Position numbers and translations under genes: made by a program. A DNA stretch of 64,000 nucleotides from Clostridium algoriphilum (GTDB lineage: Bacteria > Bacillota > Clostridia > Clostridiales > Clostridiaceae), in NCBI RefSeq assembly GCF_020443705.1, contig NZ_JAIZZK010000002.1, forward strand, positions 1 to 64,000, read 5' to 3'. The notes under the pieces are model-generated. The model did not search any database and was not told the origin of the DNA. It worked only from the letters and a program-made list of their open reading frames with translations. Positions 23,958 to 34,067 of this stretch are shown here, in pieces (position 1 is the stretch's first letter; each line of letters opens with the position of its first letter).

Positions 23958-26033
23958 ATGACTAAATCAGATACTATTAAACAAAACAGAAAACCTAATA
24001 AATTAATTAATGAAAAGTCCCCATACCTTCTGCAACATGCATATAACCCAGTAAATTGGAATCCTTGGGGAGACGAAGCCTTTGCAAAAGCAAAAGCAGA
24101 AGATAAACCAATCTTTCTTTCAATCGGTTATAGTACTTGTCACTGGTGTCATGTCATGGAGAAAGAATCCTTTGAAAATGAGGAAGTAGCAGCAATCTTA
24201 AATAGATATTTTGTAGCAATAAAGGTTGATAGGGAAGAAAGACCAGATGTAGACAGTATTTATATGACGGTATGTCAAGCTTTAATCGGAAGTGGTGGAT
24301 GGCCCCTAACTATTTTTATGACCCCAGACAAAAAACCGTTTTATGCAGGTACTTATTATCCGAGGGAGAGTAAATATGGAATGCCTGGTATAATGGATAT
24401 ACTTAATTCTATTGCGCAGCAATGGAAGGTCGAAAGAGAAAACATTGTAGACTCTAGTGAGAAAATAATACAGCATATAAAAAGTATAGATGCTAAAGTG
24501 AAGCAAGCAGATGTAGGAGAAGAACTAGGCGAAGATGAAATACATAATGCATATAATAGCTTTATGAGTGCATTCGATAAAAATTATGGTGGATTTGGAA
24601 GAGCTCCTAAATTTCCAGCACCTCACAATTTGCAATTTTTATTAAGATACTGGAAAAATTATAATGAACCTAAAGCATTAAAAATGGTAGAAAAAACTTT
24701 GGAGTCAATGTATGAGGGTGGGATTTTTGACCATATTGGTTTTGGGTTCTCAAGGTATTCTACAGATCAGAAGTGGTTAGTACCTCACTTTGAGAAAATG
24801 TTGTATGATAATGCATTATTAGCACAAGTATATATTGAGGCCTTTGAGGCTACGGGTAAAGTATTCTACAAAGAAGTTGCAGAGAAAATTTTTACTTATA
24901 TACTAAGGGATATGACATCTAAAGAGGGTGCTTTTTACTCAGCTGAGGATGCAGATAGTGAGGGAGTAGAGGGTAAATATTATTTATTAACGTTAAGCGA
25001 AGTAGGTTTAGTGTTAGGTGAGCAATATTATAAGACTTATTGTGAATATTACGATATAACAAAAGAGGGTAATTTTGAAGGCAAAAACATACCAAACCTT
25101 ATTGGTAAAAAAAGCAGCTCAAAACTAGATGAAGAATTAGGGCAAAAACTAGATAAAATGAGACAAAGATTGCTAGAGTATAGAGAAAGAAGAATTCATC
25201 CTTATAAGGATGATAAGATATTGACCTCATGGAACGGACTTATGATTGCGACGCTCGCTTATGGAGGCAGAGTTTTTGAAAATAAGAGTTATATAAATCA
25301 GGCAGAAAAGGCTATGAATTTTATCTTAAATAACATGATTAACGAAAAAGGAAGATTAATGGCTAGGTATAGGGATGGTGATGTTGCTCACTTAGGCTAC
25401 CTTGAGGATTATGCATACGTTGTTCATGCATTAATTGAATTATATGAGGCTACATTTAACGTAGTATATTTAAGTAGAGCAATAGAGCTTAATCAAAATA
25501 TGCTCAATTTGTTTAAAGATGAAGAGCAGGGTGGATTGTTTTTATACGGAATTGATGGAGAAGAGCTAATTGTTAGACCTAAAGATATATATGATGGTGC
25601 GGTGCCTTCAGGTAACTCCGTGGCAACTTTAAATATGCTAAGGCTCGCTAGATTAACTACAAATGGTGATTTAGAAAGTGAAGCATATAAGCAATTTGAG
25701 GTTTTTGCTTCAAAGGTTAAAACTATAGAAAGTGCCCATGCATATTTTATGACCGCTTTATTATATAGTATGGTACCAGGAAAGGACATTATTATTGCAG
25801 GTGATGAAAATGAAAGCAATACTAAGGTTATGATTAAAGAATTAAATAGCAAGTATCTTCCTTTTTCTACAGTAGTTTTGGATATTGGTGACGAAAGGTT
25901 AACTTCTATTAATTCTGAGATTAAAGCACACAAACCTATAATGGGGAAAACTACTGCTTATATTTGTGAAAACTTTTCTTGCAAAGAGCCCATTACAGAT
26001 CTTAAAAAGTTTATTGATATTATCAAGGGTTAG
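23958..26033 (+). CDS. yyaL: thioredoxin-fold DUF255 protein, YyaL type
   Basis: 691 residues from ATG 23958 (aaaggag RBS; a TTG 21 bases earlier is less likely). The N-terminal DUF255 thioredoxin-like domain has [20 protein letters not shown] and C61-H-W-C64 in the redox position ([14 protein letters not shown]). The remainder is an alpha/alpha barrel like N-acylglucosamine 2-epimerase ([51 protein letters not shown]). The family (YyaL, SPATA20) is widespread with no settled function. Full-length. Copy 4 of the repeat forms its upstream region. Confidence 0.88.
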   Translation: MTKSDTIKQNRKPNKLINEKSPYLLQHAYNPVNWNPWGDEAFAKAKAEDKPIFLSIGYSTCHWCHVMEKESFENEEVAAILNRYFVAIKVDREERPDVDSIYMTVCQALIGSGGWPLTIFMTPDKKPFYAGTYYPRESKYGMPGIMDILNSIAQQWKVERENIVDSSEKIIQHIKSIDAKVKQADVGEELGEDEIHNAYNSFMSAFDKNYGGFGRAPKFPAPHNLQFLLRYWKNYNEPKALKMVEKTLESMYEGGIFDHIGFGFSRYSTDQKWLVPHFEKMLYDNALLAQVYIEAFEATGKVFYKEVAEKIFTYILRDMTSKEGAFYSAEDADSEGVEGKYYLLTLSEVGLVLGEQYYKTYCEYYDITKEGNFEGKNIPNLIGKKSSSKLDEELGQKLDKMRQRLLEYRERRIHPYKDDKILTSWNGLMIATLAYGGRVFENKSYINQAEKAMNFILNNMINEKGRLMARYRDGDVAHLGYLEDYAYVVHALIELYEATFNVVYLSRAIELNQNMLNLFKDEEQGGLFLYGIDGEELIVRPKDIYDGAVPSGNSVATLNMLRLARLTTNGDLESEAYKQFEVFASKVKTIESAHAYFMTALLYSMVPGKDIIIAGDENESNTKVMIKELNSKYLPFSTVVLDIGDERLTSINSEIKAHKPIMGKTTAYICENFSCKEPITDLKKFIDIIKG

Positions 26034-26071
26034 GGTGAATTATTATTACACAGCTCAAACATTAAGAAAAT

Positions 26072-26101
26072 TTGACAATAATGGACTATTGGTGATAAAA
26101 T
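26072..26101 (+). promoter_or_regulatory. promoter for argS leader
   Basis: TTGACA (26072-26077), 18 bases, TAAAAT (26096-26101) with an upstream TGA giving an extended -10. Transcription would start near 26108, making a 280-base leader before argS. Confidence 0.6.
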
Positions 26102-26147
26102 ATAATGTATTATGGAGTAAATATATAATAAATAAATTTTAACTCTT

Positions 26148-26253
26148 ATAGGGTAAATCGCGAGTAGCGTTAAAATATTGAGTGGACGTTATAGTCAACT
26201 ATAGTGGTCTTTCGCAAGATATAACCCGTCTCTATGTGTAGAGATGGGTTTTT
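26148..26253 (+). promoter_or_regulatory. structured leader with intrinsic terminator upstream of argS
   Basis: GGGT (26151) can close with ACCC (26224-26227). Inside, ATCGCGA (26157-26163) pairs with TCGC..GAT (26212-26220). An apical hairpin joins GAC/GTC and TATAG/CTATA (26185-26209). The closing ACCC is also the 5' end of a good terminator (AACCCGTCTCTA 26223-26234 with TAGAGATGGGTT 26239-26250, then TTT), so the two structures compete, as in a riboswitch or attenuator. The motifs AGTA-GCG and CGC-AAGA beside the closing stem recall the Mn2+ yybP-ykoY core, but the match is partial. No T-box sequence was found. Confidence 0.5.
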
Positions 26254-26291
26254 GTTATATTACAACATATATTTGTTTTCAAAGTAGAGAC

Positions 26292-26352
26292 AACAATTAA
26301 TAATTGTTATCGAGCGTCAAAGGAATACAGGAGAGATAACAATTATTAATTG
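26292..26352 (+). promoter_or_regulatory. 19-bp perfect inverted repeat in argS 5' region
   Basis: ACAATTAATAATTGTTATC (26292-26310) and its exact complement (26334-26352) flank 23 bases, ending 18 bases before the argS RBS (aggaggg). It may be an operator or a leader hairpin; together with the terminator upstream it makes the argS leader unusually structured. Confidence 0.55.
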
Positions 26353-26387
26353 TCATCTACCCCAGAGCTATATAGGAGGGTACTTTT

Positions 26388-28097
26388 ATGGATTATAAAA
26401 AAATAGTTGCACAGAGAATTAAACAATTGGTAGAAATAGACATAGAAACAATAGAGAGCTTAATTGAAATACCACCAAGACCTGAAATGGGGGAATTTGC
26501 TTTTCCGTGTTTTCAATTAGCAAAAACCATGAGAAAAGCACCAAATATGATAGCAATCGACTTAAAAGAGAAAATAGAAAAAGATGGTTTTGAAAAAATA
26601 GAATGTTTTGGACCTTACTTAAACTTCTTCCTAGATAAAGGAGTATTTATTAAGAATACTATAGAAAAAATACTAGAAGAAGGAGATAGTTATGGTTCGT
26701 CTAAAATGGGTGAAGGCAAGAATATAGTAGTGGAGTATTCATCACCTAATATAGCAAAACCGTTTCATGTAGGACATTTATTCACTACAGTTATCGGTAA
26801 CTCTTTATATAAGATACTTTCTTTTGAAGGGTACAATTGTACAGGAATTAATCATCTTGGAGACTGGGGAACACAATTTGGTAAGCTTATTTATGCTTAT
26901 AAAAACTGGGTGGATGAAGAAGCTTTAGCTAGCGAGCCTATTAAAGAATTATTAAGAATTTATGTTAAATTTCATGAAGAGGCTGATATAGACCCAACAC
27001 TTAATGATGAAGCAAAGATGTACTTTAAAAGATTAGAAGATGGATCTTCCGAAGAAGTTGAACTTTGGACTAAATTCAGAGACTTAAGTTTAGTTGAGTT
27101 TAAAAAGCTATATGAAACCTTAAATGTTAAATTCGATTCATATGCTGGGGAAAGTTTTTATTGTGACAAGATGGATGACGTGATTAAGGACATAGAGGAT
27201 AAGGGACTACTTGTTGAAAGTAATGGAGCTAAGGTTGTAATGCTGGATGAGTACAATATGCCACCTTGCATAATTAAAAAGTCAGATGGAGCAACAATTT
27301 ATGCAACTCGTGATTTAGCTGCAGCAACTTACAGAAAGAATACTTATGATTTTTATAAAAACATCTATGTAGTTGGAAAAGATCAATCTCTTCATTTTAA
27401 TCAGGTATTTACTACTTTAAAGCTTATGGGTAATAAGTGGGCAGATGATTGTAAACATGTAGCATTTGGAACAGTAAGATTTGCAGATAAAAAATTATCT
27501 ACAAGAAAAGGGGATGTTATCTTCTTGGATGAGTTATTAAATCAAGCGGTTGCGAAAACTCTTGAAATAATAAACGAAAAAAATCCTGAACTAGAAAACA
27601 AAGAAGATGTAGCTAAAAAAGTAGGAATAGGCGCTATTATATTCACTTACCTTAAGAATCATAGAGAAAGAGATATAGTTTTTAATTGGGAAGAAATGCT
27701 TAGTTTTGAAGGTGAAACAGGTCCTTATGTTCAATATACTTATGCAAGAGCAAAAAGCATATTAAGAAGAGTAGAAGAAAATAGTAATAAAACTGAAACT
27801 AATGTTGAGCTTGATTACAATAAACTTAATTCTAAAGAAGAATTTGAACTTGTAAAGGAATTAGAAGGGTTTAAGAACTCGATTATGTACGCTATTGATA
27901 AATTAGAGCCTTCTATGGTTACCAGGTATGTTATCGAAGTAGCTAAAGCCTTTAATAAGTTCTATAATCAGCACAATATAGCTAACTTGGAAGATGAATC
28001 CAATAAAAGAGCAAAAATTAAAATGGTAGAAGCTACTTGTCAGGTTATTAAAAATGCATTAAACCTTATAGGTATAGAAGTAGTAGATAGAATGTAA
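26388..28097 (+). CDS. argS: arginyl-tRNA synthetase
   Basis: 569 residues, a class I synthetase charging tRNA-Arg. An N-terminal Arg-specific additional domain is followed by [21 protein letters not shown] (HIGH-type motif HVGH), [18 protein letters not shown], the [10 protein letters not shown]-like [12 protein letters not shown], and [16 protein letters not shown] in the KMSKS position. The C-terminal DALR anticodon-binding domain has [13 protein letters not shown] and ends [17 protein letters not shown] taggaggg. Expression is probably controlled by the structured leader. Confidence 0.95.
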   Translation: MDYKKIVAQRIKQLVEIDIETIESLIEIPPRPEMGEFAFPCFQLAKTMRKAPNMIAIDLKEKIEKDGFEKIECFGPYLNFFLDKGVFIKNTIEKILEEGDSYGSSKMGEGKNIVVEYSSPNIAKPFHVGHLFTTVIGNSLYKILSFEGYNCTGINHLGDWGTQFGKLIYAYKNWVDEEALASEPIKELLRIYVKFHEEADIDPTLNDEAKMYFKRLEDGSSEEVELWTKFRDLSLVEFKKLYETLNVKFDSYAGESFYCDKMDDVIKDIEDKGLLVESNGAKVVMLDEYNMPPCIIKKSDGATIYATRDLAAATYRKNTYDFYKNIYVVGKDQSLHFNQVFTTLKLMGNKWADDCKHVAFGTVRFADKKLSTRKGDVIFLDELLNQAVAKTLEIINEKNPELENKEDVAKKVGIGAIIFTYLKNHRERDIVFNWEEMLSFEGETGPYVQYTYARAKSILRRVEENSNKTETNVELDYNKLNSKEEFELVKELEGFKNSIMYAIDKLEPSMVTRYVIEVAKAFNKFYNQHNIANLEDESNKRAKIKMVEATCQVIKNALNLIGIEVVDRM

Positions 28098-28123
28098 GAT
28101 GCCTTTGTTATTTATAAGAATTT

Positions 28124-28157
28124 GCGTTATTGTGGCATTTGCAATAACGCTCTTTTT
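28124..28157 (+). terminator. argS terminator
   Basis: GCGTTATTG (28124-28132) pairs with CAATAACGC (28142-28150), followed by TCTTTTT. Confidence 0.85.
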
Positions 28158-28269
28158 AAGGTATTATTATATTATAGAAAAATGTAAAACTTGTTTAGAA
28201 TTACGTAACAAATAAAAACACATTTGTTATAATGTATGCTTTTCTTTTTTTTATAGATTAGGGGGAACT

Positions 28270-28980
28270 ATGTTCATAAAAGAGTATCAAATAAAAGTTG
28301 TTTTACCTAGCGAAATTTATAACAAATATAAGATGGACACTATTGCGTATTTAGATATTGAAGCTACTGGCTTTGATATGGAATATGATAAGATAGTATT
28401 GATATCTTTAGGGTATTACATAAAAGAAGGTCTATTTAAAATTGTTCAATTTTTTGCAGAGACGCCTAGCGACGAGGAGAGTCTTTTGAAAGAACTTAAA
28501 AAATCTATGGGTAAGTTTAAAAGATGGTGTTCTTTTAATGGAACAGCGTTTGATGAACCTTTCATAATTAGAAAGATGTATAGATATGATCTCGGATTTA
28601 GATTGCCGAGGGAACACATTGATTTGTTCAGGATGATAAGACCATTTCATAAAAAGATGGGAATTAAAAATTGTAGTTTAAAAAGTGTAGAGCAGTTTAC
28701 TGGAGTTAAGAGAAAAGATGAAATAAATGGAGCCAGATGCGTAGAACTGTATAATGAATACCTAGTAAAGCATGACGAAAAATTGAAGGAAATTTTAATG
28801 CTTCATAATTATGAAGATGTTGTAAATTTACCTAAAATATTTAAAGTAATTAACACTATTGAAATTGATTTAGATCTTAAGAGAAAAGAAAAACTAGCTA
28901 AAAAACAAATGTCTCATTTGAAGAATAATAGAAATTCAAATGAGTCATTAAAAATAGTTAACAGCCAACAACGATTATAA
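28270..28980 (+). CDS. YprB-like RNase H-fold 3'-5' exonuclease (1)
   Basis: 236 residues with the DEDD exonuclease layout of the YprB/RNase_H_2 family: D29-I-E31 in YLDIEATGFD, the FNGTAFDEPFI motif with the third acid, and HNYEDVVNL with the fourth. SLKSVEQFTGVKRKDEINGARCV is the conserved family segment before it. Probably acts on single-stranded DNA or RNA; no substrate is known. RBS taggggga. A second, more divergent member lies at 31488, on the other side of the feo operon. Confidence 0.8.
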   Translation: MFIKEYQIKVVLPSEIYNKYKMDTIAYLDIEATGFDMEYDKIVLISLGYYIKEGLFKIVQFFAETPSDEESLLKELKKSMGKFKRWCSFNGTAFDEPFIIRKMYRYDLGFRLPREHIDLFRMIRPFHKKMGIKNCSLKSVEQFTGVKRKDEINGARCVELYNEYLVKHDEKLKEILMLHNYEDVVNLPKIFKVINTIEIDLDLKRKEKLAKKQMSHLKNNRNSNESLKIVNSQQRL

Positions 28981-29029
28981 CGATATCTTAGTTATATTAG
29001 CAAACTAGATGTATACATAAGATATTATA

Positions 29030-29075
29030 AAAAAACAGTGGTATAATACAAAAATGTATTATACCACTGTTTTTT
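29030..29075. terminator. 20-bp perfect bidirectional terminator
   Basis: AAAAACAGTGGTATAATACA and its complement (about 29031-29050 and 29055-29074) with a four-base loop; A-run and T-run on the two sides. It serves the exonuclease gene on the plus strand and the feo operon on the minus strand. Confidence 0.9.
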
Positions 29076-29241
29076 ATTTAATTTTGTTATCTTTTTTATT
29101 TGATGGTTTTATTTCACAATTATGGTTACAGCTTTTGCATCCATTTCCACAACCACAATCGCCTTTTGCTTGCTTTTTTATAGTAGAATACAAGATATAT
29201 CCAGCTGCAATAACAATCACGCCAACTATAATAAATTCCAT
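29074..29241 (-). CDS. FeoB-associated Cys-rich membrane protein
   Basis: 55 residues, RBS aagaggtgaa. One N-terminal membrane helix (EFIIVGVIVIAAGYILYSTI) is followed by a cysteine cluster GDCGCGNGCKSCNHNC and a basic tail. This is the layout of the small FeoB-associated proteins encoded at the end of feo operons, thought to help Fe2+ transfer. It lies 54 bases after feoB on the same strand and ends in the shared terminator. Confidence 0.85.
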   Translation of the reverse strand: MEFIIVGVIVIAAGYILYSTIKKQAKGDCGCGNGCKSCNHNCEIKPSNKKDNKIK

Positions 29242-29295
29242 GGCCGCTTCACCTCTTTATATTTATAGTATATATTTTATACTATAAATTTTTTA

Positions 29296-31059
29296 TTATC
29301 CCATTATTATACTACCGACATTAAATATTATGAATGAAACAACCCAGGCTAGAATTAATTGATAAGATACTGAAAAAACTGCCATTTTGGTTCCATATTC
29401 CTTTTTCATAATAGCTATTACTGATACACAAGGAGTATATAATAACACGAAAACTAAAAAACTATAAGCGGATAATGGCGTAAAATAGCTAGCTAAAGCA
29501 TGTGTTAAATTACCACCATATATAACCCCCATAGTACCTACAACAACTTCTTTAGCCATTAGTCCAGTTAATAGTGCTATTGAATTTTGCCAAGACGCAA
29601 ATCCAAGTGGGATAAATATTGGGTTTATAAATTTTCCGATAGAAGCTAGAAAGCTAAGGTTTATGTCAACCATACCAGTTGAGTTGAAATTTGATAAAAA
29701 CCATACTACTACGGAAACTGAGAAAATTATAGTTCCGGCTTTCTTTAAGAAACCTTTGCCTTTTTCCCAAGTATGTATTAATAAGCTCTTTGGTTCTGGT
29801 AATTTATATTCTGGTAATTCTATAATAAAAGGTTCCTCATTCTTTTTGAATAAAGTATTTTTAAATAATAAGCCGATTGCAAATGCTAAGGTAATACCCA
29901 TTAAGTATAATGAGAATACCATAAGTGTTTCTCTACCTGGAAAGAATACTGATACAAATAATGCATAAACTGGAAGCCTAGCATTGCACGACATAAGAGG
30001 TATCAAAAGTGCAGTTAATTTTCGGTCTTTTTCACTCTCTAGTGTTCTAGCAGACATTATTGCTGGAACAGAGCAACCGAAACCAACTATCATAGGAATA
30101 AAAGCTTTACCTGATAAGCCCATTTTTCTCATTAGCTTATCCATTATAAAGGCCGCTCTAGCCATGTATCCACAGTCTTCTAAAAATGAAATACCTAAGA
30201 ATAATGCCAATATAACTGGTAAAAATACTATTACAGAACCTACTCCACCCACGATACCATCTATTAATAAAGATGAAAACCACGCACTGTTATTAGACAG
30301 TAAATGAGTTAAAGCTGGAACAATAGAATCATTAAGCAAGCTATCTAGTAAATTAGCTAAGGGCTGTCCAACCCAATTAAAGGTAAACATAAAAATTATA
30401 AATAGACATACGAAAAATAAAGGATAAGCAAGAATTCTATTAAGCACGATTTTATCTATTTTTTGTGTAGCAGAAGCTTTATCATCACTTTTTTTATTAG
30501 TACATGATTTTAGCAGCGTTTCAATGTAGGAATAAGTTTCTCTTTCATCTTTAAATTTTAAGCTATTTGATGATGAAGTAGAATAATCTCCCTTAAGAAG
30601 GCAATCTTTAAGTTCAGAAATACCCTTACTCTTTGAGGCCACTATAGGCATTATTTTTACCCCTAGTTTTTTTTCTAAAAGGTCGTAGTTAATATCTAAA
30701 CCCTTAGCAATTGCTACGTCAATCATGTTTAATACTAAAATTATTGGTTTGTTGAATTGTTTTAGTTGAGTTGTAAGGTATAAATTTCTATCAAGGACCG
30801 ACGCATCAACAATGTTTATAATTACATCTACGTTACCATTTTCTAAAAATTCTTTAGAAACTTTTTCTTCATTTGAATAAGTATCCATGGCATAAATGCC
30901 AGGCAAGTCAACAATTTTAATTTTATTGTCTATAAAGCCTTCCTTTTTTTCAACTGTTACTCCAGCCCAATTACCTACATATTGGTTAGACCCTGTAAGT
31001 GCATTAAATAGAGTTGTTTTACCAACATTAGGATTACCTAGTAAAGCAGCAGTGATCAT
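29296..31059 (-). CDS. feoB: ferrous iron transport protein B
   Basis: 587 residues, the shorter clostridial length. The N-terminal GTPase domain has G1 at residues 8-15 (GNPNVGKT), VGNWAGVTVEKKEG (switch I), G3 DLPGIYAMD and G4 LNMID. The membrane domain carries the two gate repeats with GFGCSVPAIMSARTLESEKDR and the LTGLMAKEVVVGTMGVIYG segment. It takes up Fe2+ into the cell under anaerobic conditions. RBS caaggaggg, 33 bases after feoA. An iron-responsive (Fur-like) control is expected, but no clear Fur box was seen. Confidence 0.95.
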   Translation of the reverse strand: MITAALLGNPNVGKTTLFNALTGSNQYVGNWAGVTVEKKEGFIDNKIKIVDLPGIYAMDTYSNEEKVSKEFLENGNVDVIINIVDASVLDRNLYLTTQLKQFNKPIILVLNMIDVAIAKGLDINYDLLEKKLGVKIMPIVASKSKGISELKDCLLKGDYSTSSSNSLKFKDERETYSYIETLLKSCTNKKSDDKASATQKIDKIVLNRILAYPLFFVCLFIIFMFTFNWVGQPLANLLDSLLNDSIVPALTHLLSNNSAWFSSLLIDGIVGGVGSVIVFLPVILALFLGISFLEDCGYMARAAFIMDKLMRKMGLSGKAFIPMIVGFGCSVPAIMSARTLESEKDRKLTALLIPLMSCNARLPVYALFVSVFFPGRETLMVFSLYLMGITLAFAIGLLFKNTLFKKNEEPFIIELPEYKLPEPKSLLIHTWEKGKGFLKKAGTIIFSVSVVVWFLSNFNSTGMVDINLSFLASIGKFINPIFIPLGFASWQNSIALLTGLMAKEVVVGTMGVIYGGNLTHALASYFTPLSAYSFLVFVLLYTPCVSVIAIMKKEYGTKMAVFSVSYQLILAWVVSFIIFNVGSIIMG

Positions 31060-31092
31060 TCAAACCCTCCTTGTAATGTCTCGAAATAATAA

Positions 31093-31326
31093 TTACGCTT
31101 TTCTTATACATATACTTTTAGCATCATTTTTTCTTATTGCTAAATTAAAACCACGTAAATTTATAATAATAGGATCTCCTAGAGGTGCAGTAGCTATTAA
31201 TTTAACTTCAGTACCTTCGATAAAACCTAATGCGAGTAATCTTTTAGCGAACTTATCGTCACCACATATTGACTCAATAAATGCATTGTCTCCTGGTTTT
31301 AAATCATAAATGCTTATAATAATCAC
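31093..31326 (-). CDS. feoA: ferrous iron transport protein A
   Basis: 77 residues, SH3-like FeoA: LKPGDNAFIESI, AKRLLALGFIEGTEVKLIATAPLGDPIIINLRGFNLAIRKNDA. It regulates FeoB. First gene of the feoA-feoB-Cys-rich operon, RBS aaggagtga. A strong promoter lies 30-60 bases upstream. Confidence 0.95.
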   Translation of the reverse strand: MIIISIYDLKPGDNAFIESICGDDKFAKRLLALGFIEGTEVKLIATAPLGDPIIINLRGFNLAIRKNDAKSICIRKA

Positions 31327-31353
31327 TCCTTAATGAAAACACTTCTCAATACA

Positions 31354-31382
31354 ATATTAACATGGATATTAATTAGTGTCAA
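31354..31382 (-). promoter_or_regulatory. feo operon promoter
   Basis: On the minus strand TTGACA (31382-31377), a 17-base spacer, TAATAT (31359-31354): near-consensus vegetative promoter, 28 bases before the feoA start. Confidence 0.75.
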
Positions 31383-31487
31383 TATAAAGAAAAAAGATAA
31401 TTTATATAAAAGAATTTAATAAAATAATTTTATAAAATAGTGGATATGTGATAACATATAAGTAGAGCAGAGTTTTAAATTAGATAT

Positions 31488-32216
31488 GTGCAAATTTACG
31501 GTTTTGCTCCCAGTAAATTAGTAGAAAAGAGTGATATTGTGATTACAAAACTTATTAGTGTTAAGGTAGGGGAAATCTCTACGGAAGGGTCCTTTACCAT
31601 AGACGGAAATAAACAACTCTTTAAAGATGCATTGTTTTTTGATTTAGAGCATTACATTTACAAGAAGCCTATATGTATTGGAGTTTTTGGATGCTGCTTT
31701 TATGATGAAATAACAAATGAGCTAAAGGTTACTCAATATATGGCAGAAAACAAAACAGATGCTATAGAAATATTAACTTTAGCTAAAAACTATTTTGAAG
31801 AAATGAAAATAAAATACAATAAAAAATACATCGTTACATTTTCAGGTAACAATGATTTTACAGTTATAAACTATTTATTAAAAGCTCATAAAGTTGATTT
31901 TTTACTAGAAGGGTATTTTGGTGAAGTAGATCTACAAAAATGTTATGAGAAAGCTGAAGGAGTTTGCATTGGACTTAAAGCTTTAGAAAAAATATTTAAC
32001 ATAGATCGAGAGAGCGAAGTAATAAGTGGCTCTAATCTAGCTAAAACCTTCAGTAGAATAGTAAAGGATAACGAGTATATAAATAGAATGCCACAAGCGA
32101 AAAAAGAAAAAATATTATTATATAATCAACAAGATGTTGTCAGTTTATTCTATATATATGTAGATTGGTTTAATAGAATAGGGTTAAAAACAGAAGAAGA
32201 CACAACACAGCAGTAG
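31488..32216 (+). CDS. YprB-like RNase H-fold protein (2)
   Basis: 242 residues from a GTG start with weak RBS (a start slightly downstream is possible). The same fold as the 28270 protein: D52-L-E54 in FFDLEHYIYKKP, FSGNNDFTVINYLL, and NQQDVVSLFYIYVDW near the C-terminus provide the four acidic positions. The Asp-Glu pair is kept, so activity is plausible. Identity to the first copy is low, so they are old paralogues or independent members. Confidence 0.7.
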   Translation: MQIYGFAPSKLVEKSDIVITKLISVKVGEISTEGSFTIDGNKQLFKDALFFDLEHYIYKKPICIGVFGCCFYDEITNELKVTQYMAENKTDAIEILTLAKNYFEEMKIKYNKKYIVTFSGNNDFTVINYLLKAHKVDFLLEGYFGEVDLQKCYEKAEGVCIGLKALEKIFNIDRESEVISGSNLAKTFSRIVKDNEYINRMPQAKKEKILLYNQQDVVSLFYIYVDWFNRIGLKTEEDTTQQ

Positions 32217-32338
32217 CTGTGTTTTTTATTTTCAAGAATTTATTATAATAAGCCTTACAATAAGGAATATCGTGACGACTTCTTTAATAATTTAATATAA
32301 AGATATTTTATAAAAATATTATATGAGGGGGGAAGTAT

Positions 32339-34039
32339 ATGGAGAAGGTTAAGCAATACATTGATGCAGCCATGGGTAGGATTAAAGCAGATCTGGTGTT
32401 AAAGAATGCAAGTTTTATCAATGTTTTTACTGAGAGCATAGATAGAGGAGACATTGCAATAGTTGGGGATACCATTGTAGGAATTGGTAAATACACGGGC
32501 GACGTAGAAATGGATTGTTCAGATTTATATGTGTCACCTGGGTTTATTGATGCACATGTACACATAGAATCCTCCATGATTATGCCTAAAGAATTTGCAA
32601 AGGTAATAATAAAAAAAGGTATAACTTCGATAATAGCGGATCCACATGAAATTGCTAATGTAGAAGGCATGAGTGGTGTTAATTTTATGATAGACAATAG
32701 TAAGCAGGCACCTATAGATGTTTTCTTCATGCTACCATCGTGTGTTCCAGCAACTAAATTTGAGGATAGTGCATATGTTCTTAATGCTGAGGATTTAGAA
32801 AAACTAATAAATTACGATAAAGTGCTAGGTCTTGGTGAAGTAATGGATGTTCCAGCAGTTATAAATAATGATGAGGGTATGTTGAAAAAATTAGATGTAG
32901 CAAAGAATAAACTCATTGATGGGCATTGCCCTAATATATTACCTGGCGAGTTAAATGCATGCTTAAGCTGTGGAGTAAGAACAGATCATGAAAGTACAAG
33001 TGTTAAAGATGCATTATTAAAAGTTAGCAGGGGAATGTACGTTATGCTAAGAGAGGGATCCGCTGCAAAGAATTTAAAAGCAATACTCCCAGCTGTAAAC
33101 AATCAAAATTTTGGAAGATTTTTATTTTGCACTGATGATAGGCATATTGATGACCTACTAGAAAGTGGATCAATAGATAATTGTATTAGAATTTCTATAA
33201 AACAAGGGCTTAACCCTATAAAGGCATTTATAATGGCCTCATATAATGCGGCTAAATGTTATAACTTAAAGGATAGAGGAGCTATAGCCCCGGGATATAA
33301 AGCAGATTTGGTAATGTTTGAAGACTTAAAGGGTGTTAATATAATAAAAGTTATAAAAAACGGTAAAGAGTATAAAGAATCAAGGGATAAAAAACATGTT
33401 AAAGTAAATGTAAAATCTTCTATGCATATGGATTTTATAGATAGTGAAATTTTTAAAGTTGAAAGTGAAGCCTCAGCCGTAAATGTTATAAAATTAATAC
33501 CCAATTCTCTAGAAACTAAATTGGTACAGAGAAAAACAGAAAATAAGCTGGGCTACATAAAAAGAATAATTGATAAAGATATATTAAAAATAGCAGTATT
33601 TGAAAGGCATCATAAAACAGGTAAACATTTTGTTGGATTTTTAGAAGGACTAGGTTTAAAGAATTGTTCAATAGCGCAAACTATATCTCATGATTCCCAT
33701 AATGTTATAGTTGTAGGAGATAACGATAAGGACATGGAAGTGGCTGTTAATTCTTTAATTTCTATTGGTGGAGGTATAACTATGGTATCAGGTGGAAGGA
33801 TTATTGCCCAGTTAAACTTGCCAATTGCTGGAATAATGACATTGGAGGCTCCATATATGGTAGCAGAGCATCTAAAAAGGCTCAGTAGAATCGCTAGAGG
33901 GTTCGGAGTTCGAAACGAATATGATCCTTTTATAAGTTTATCGTTTATGGCACTGCCTGTAATACCAGCAGTTAAGATTACTGCTAGAGGGTTGTTCGAC
34001 TATAATAAATTTGGGTTTATAAAACTTATTGTAAAATAA
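32339..34039 (+). CDS. ade: adenine deaminase
   Basis: 566 residues, full-length member of the Ade amidohydrolase family converting adenine to hypoxanthine and ammonia. Motifs: SPGFIDAHVHIESSM (metal His pair), IIADPHEIANVEG, GLGEVMDVPAVI, DGHCPNILPGELNACLSCGVRTDHEST, CTDDRHIDDL, and the C-terminal domain starting near IKLIPNSLETKLV. RBS gagggggga. Single gene. No purine riboswitch is visible upstream. Confidence 0.93.
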   Translation: MEKVKQYIDAAMGRIKADLVLKNASFINVFTESIDRGDIAIVGDTIVGIGKYTGDVEMDCSDLYVSPGFIDAHVHIESSMIMPKEFAKVIIKKGITSIIADPHEIANVEGMSGVNFMIDNSKQAPIDVFFMLPSCVPATKFEDSAYVLNAEDLEKLINYDKVLGLGEVMDVPAVINNDEGMLKKLDVAKNKLIDGHCPNILPGELNACLSCGVRTDHESTSVKDALLKVSRGMYVMLREGSAAKNLKAILPAVNNQNFGRFLFCTDDRHIDDLLESGSIDNCIRISIKQGLNPIKAFIMASYNAAKCYNLKDRGAIAPGYKADLVMFEDLKGVNIIKVIKNGKEYKESRDKKHVKVNVKSSMHMDFIDSEIFKVESEASAVNVIKLIPNSLETKLVQRKTENKLGYIKRIIDKDILKIAVFERHHKTGKHFVGFLEGLGLKNCSIAQTISHDSHNVIVVGDNDKDMEVAVNSLISIGGGITMVSGGRIIAQLNLPIAGIMTLEAPYMVAEHLKRLSRIARGFGVRNEYDPFISLSFMALPVIPAVKITARGLFDYNKFGFIKLIVK

Positions 34040-34067
34040 TATAAATATTAAAGATTAAATTGAATAC

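Noticed and set aside
26148-26250. T-box leader before argS
   Set aside because: AGGGTaaaTCGCGAGTA superficially recalls the T-box sequence, but the conserved GGTACCGCG is absent and no stem I with specifier loop is visible.
29054-29287. 77-codon plus-strand frame in the feo region
   Set aside because: It is antisense to the FeoB-associated Cys-rich gene, which has a good RBS and a matching family; the plus frame also runs through a terminator.
32217-32338. Purine riboswitch before adenine deaminase
   Set aside because: The 120-base leader lacks the conserved purine-aptamer loops and three-way junction sequence.
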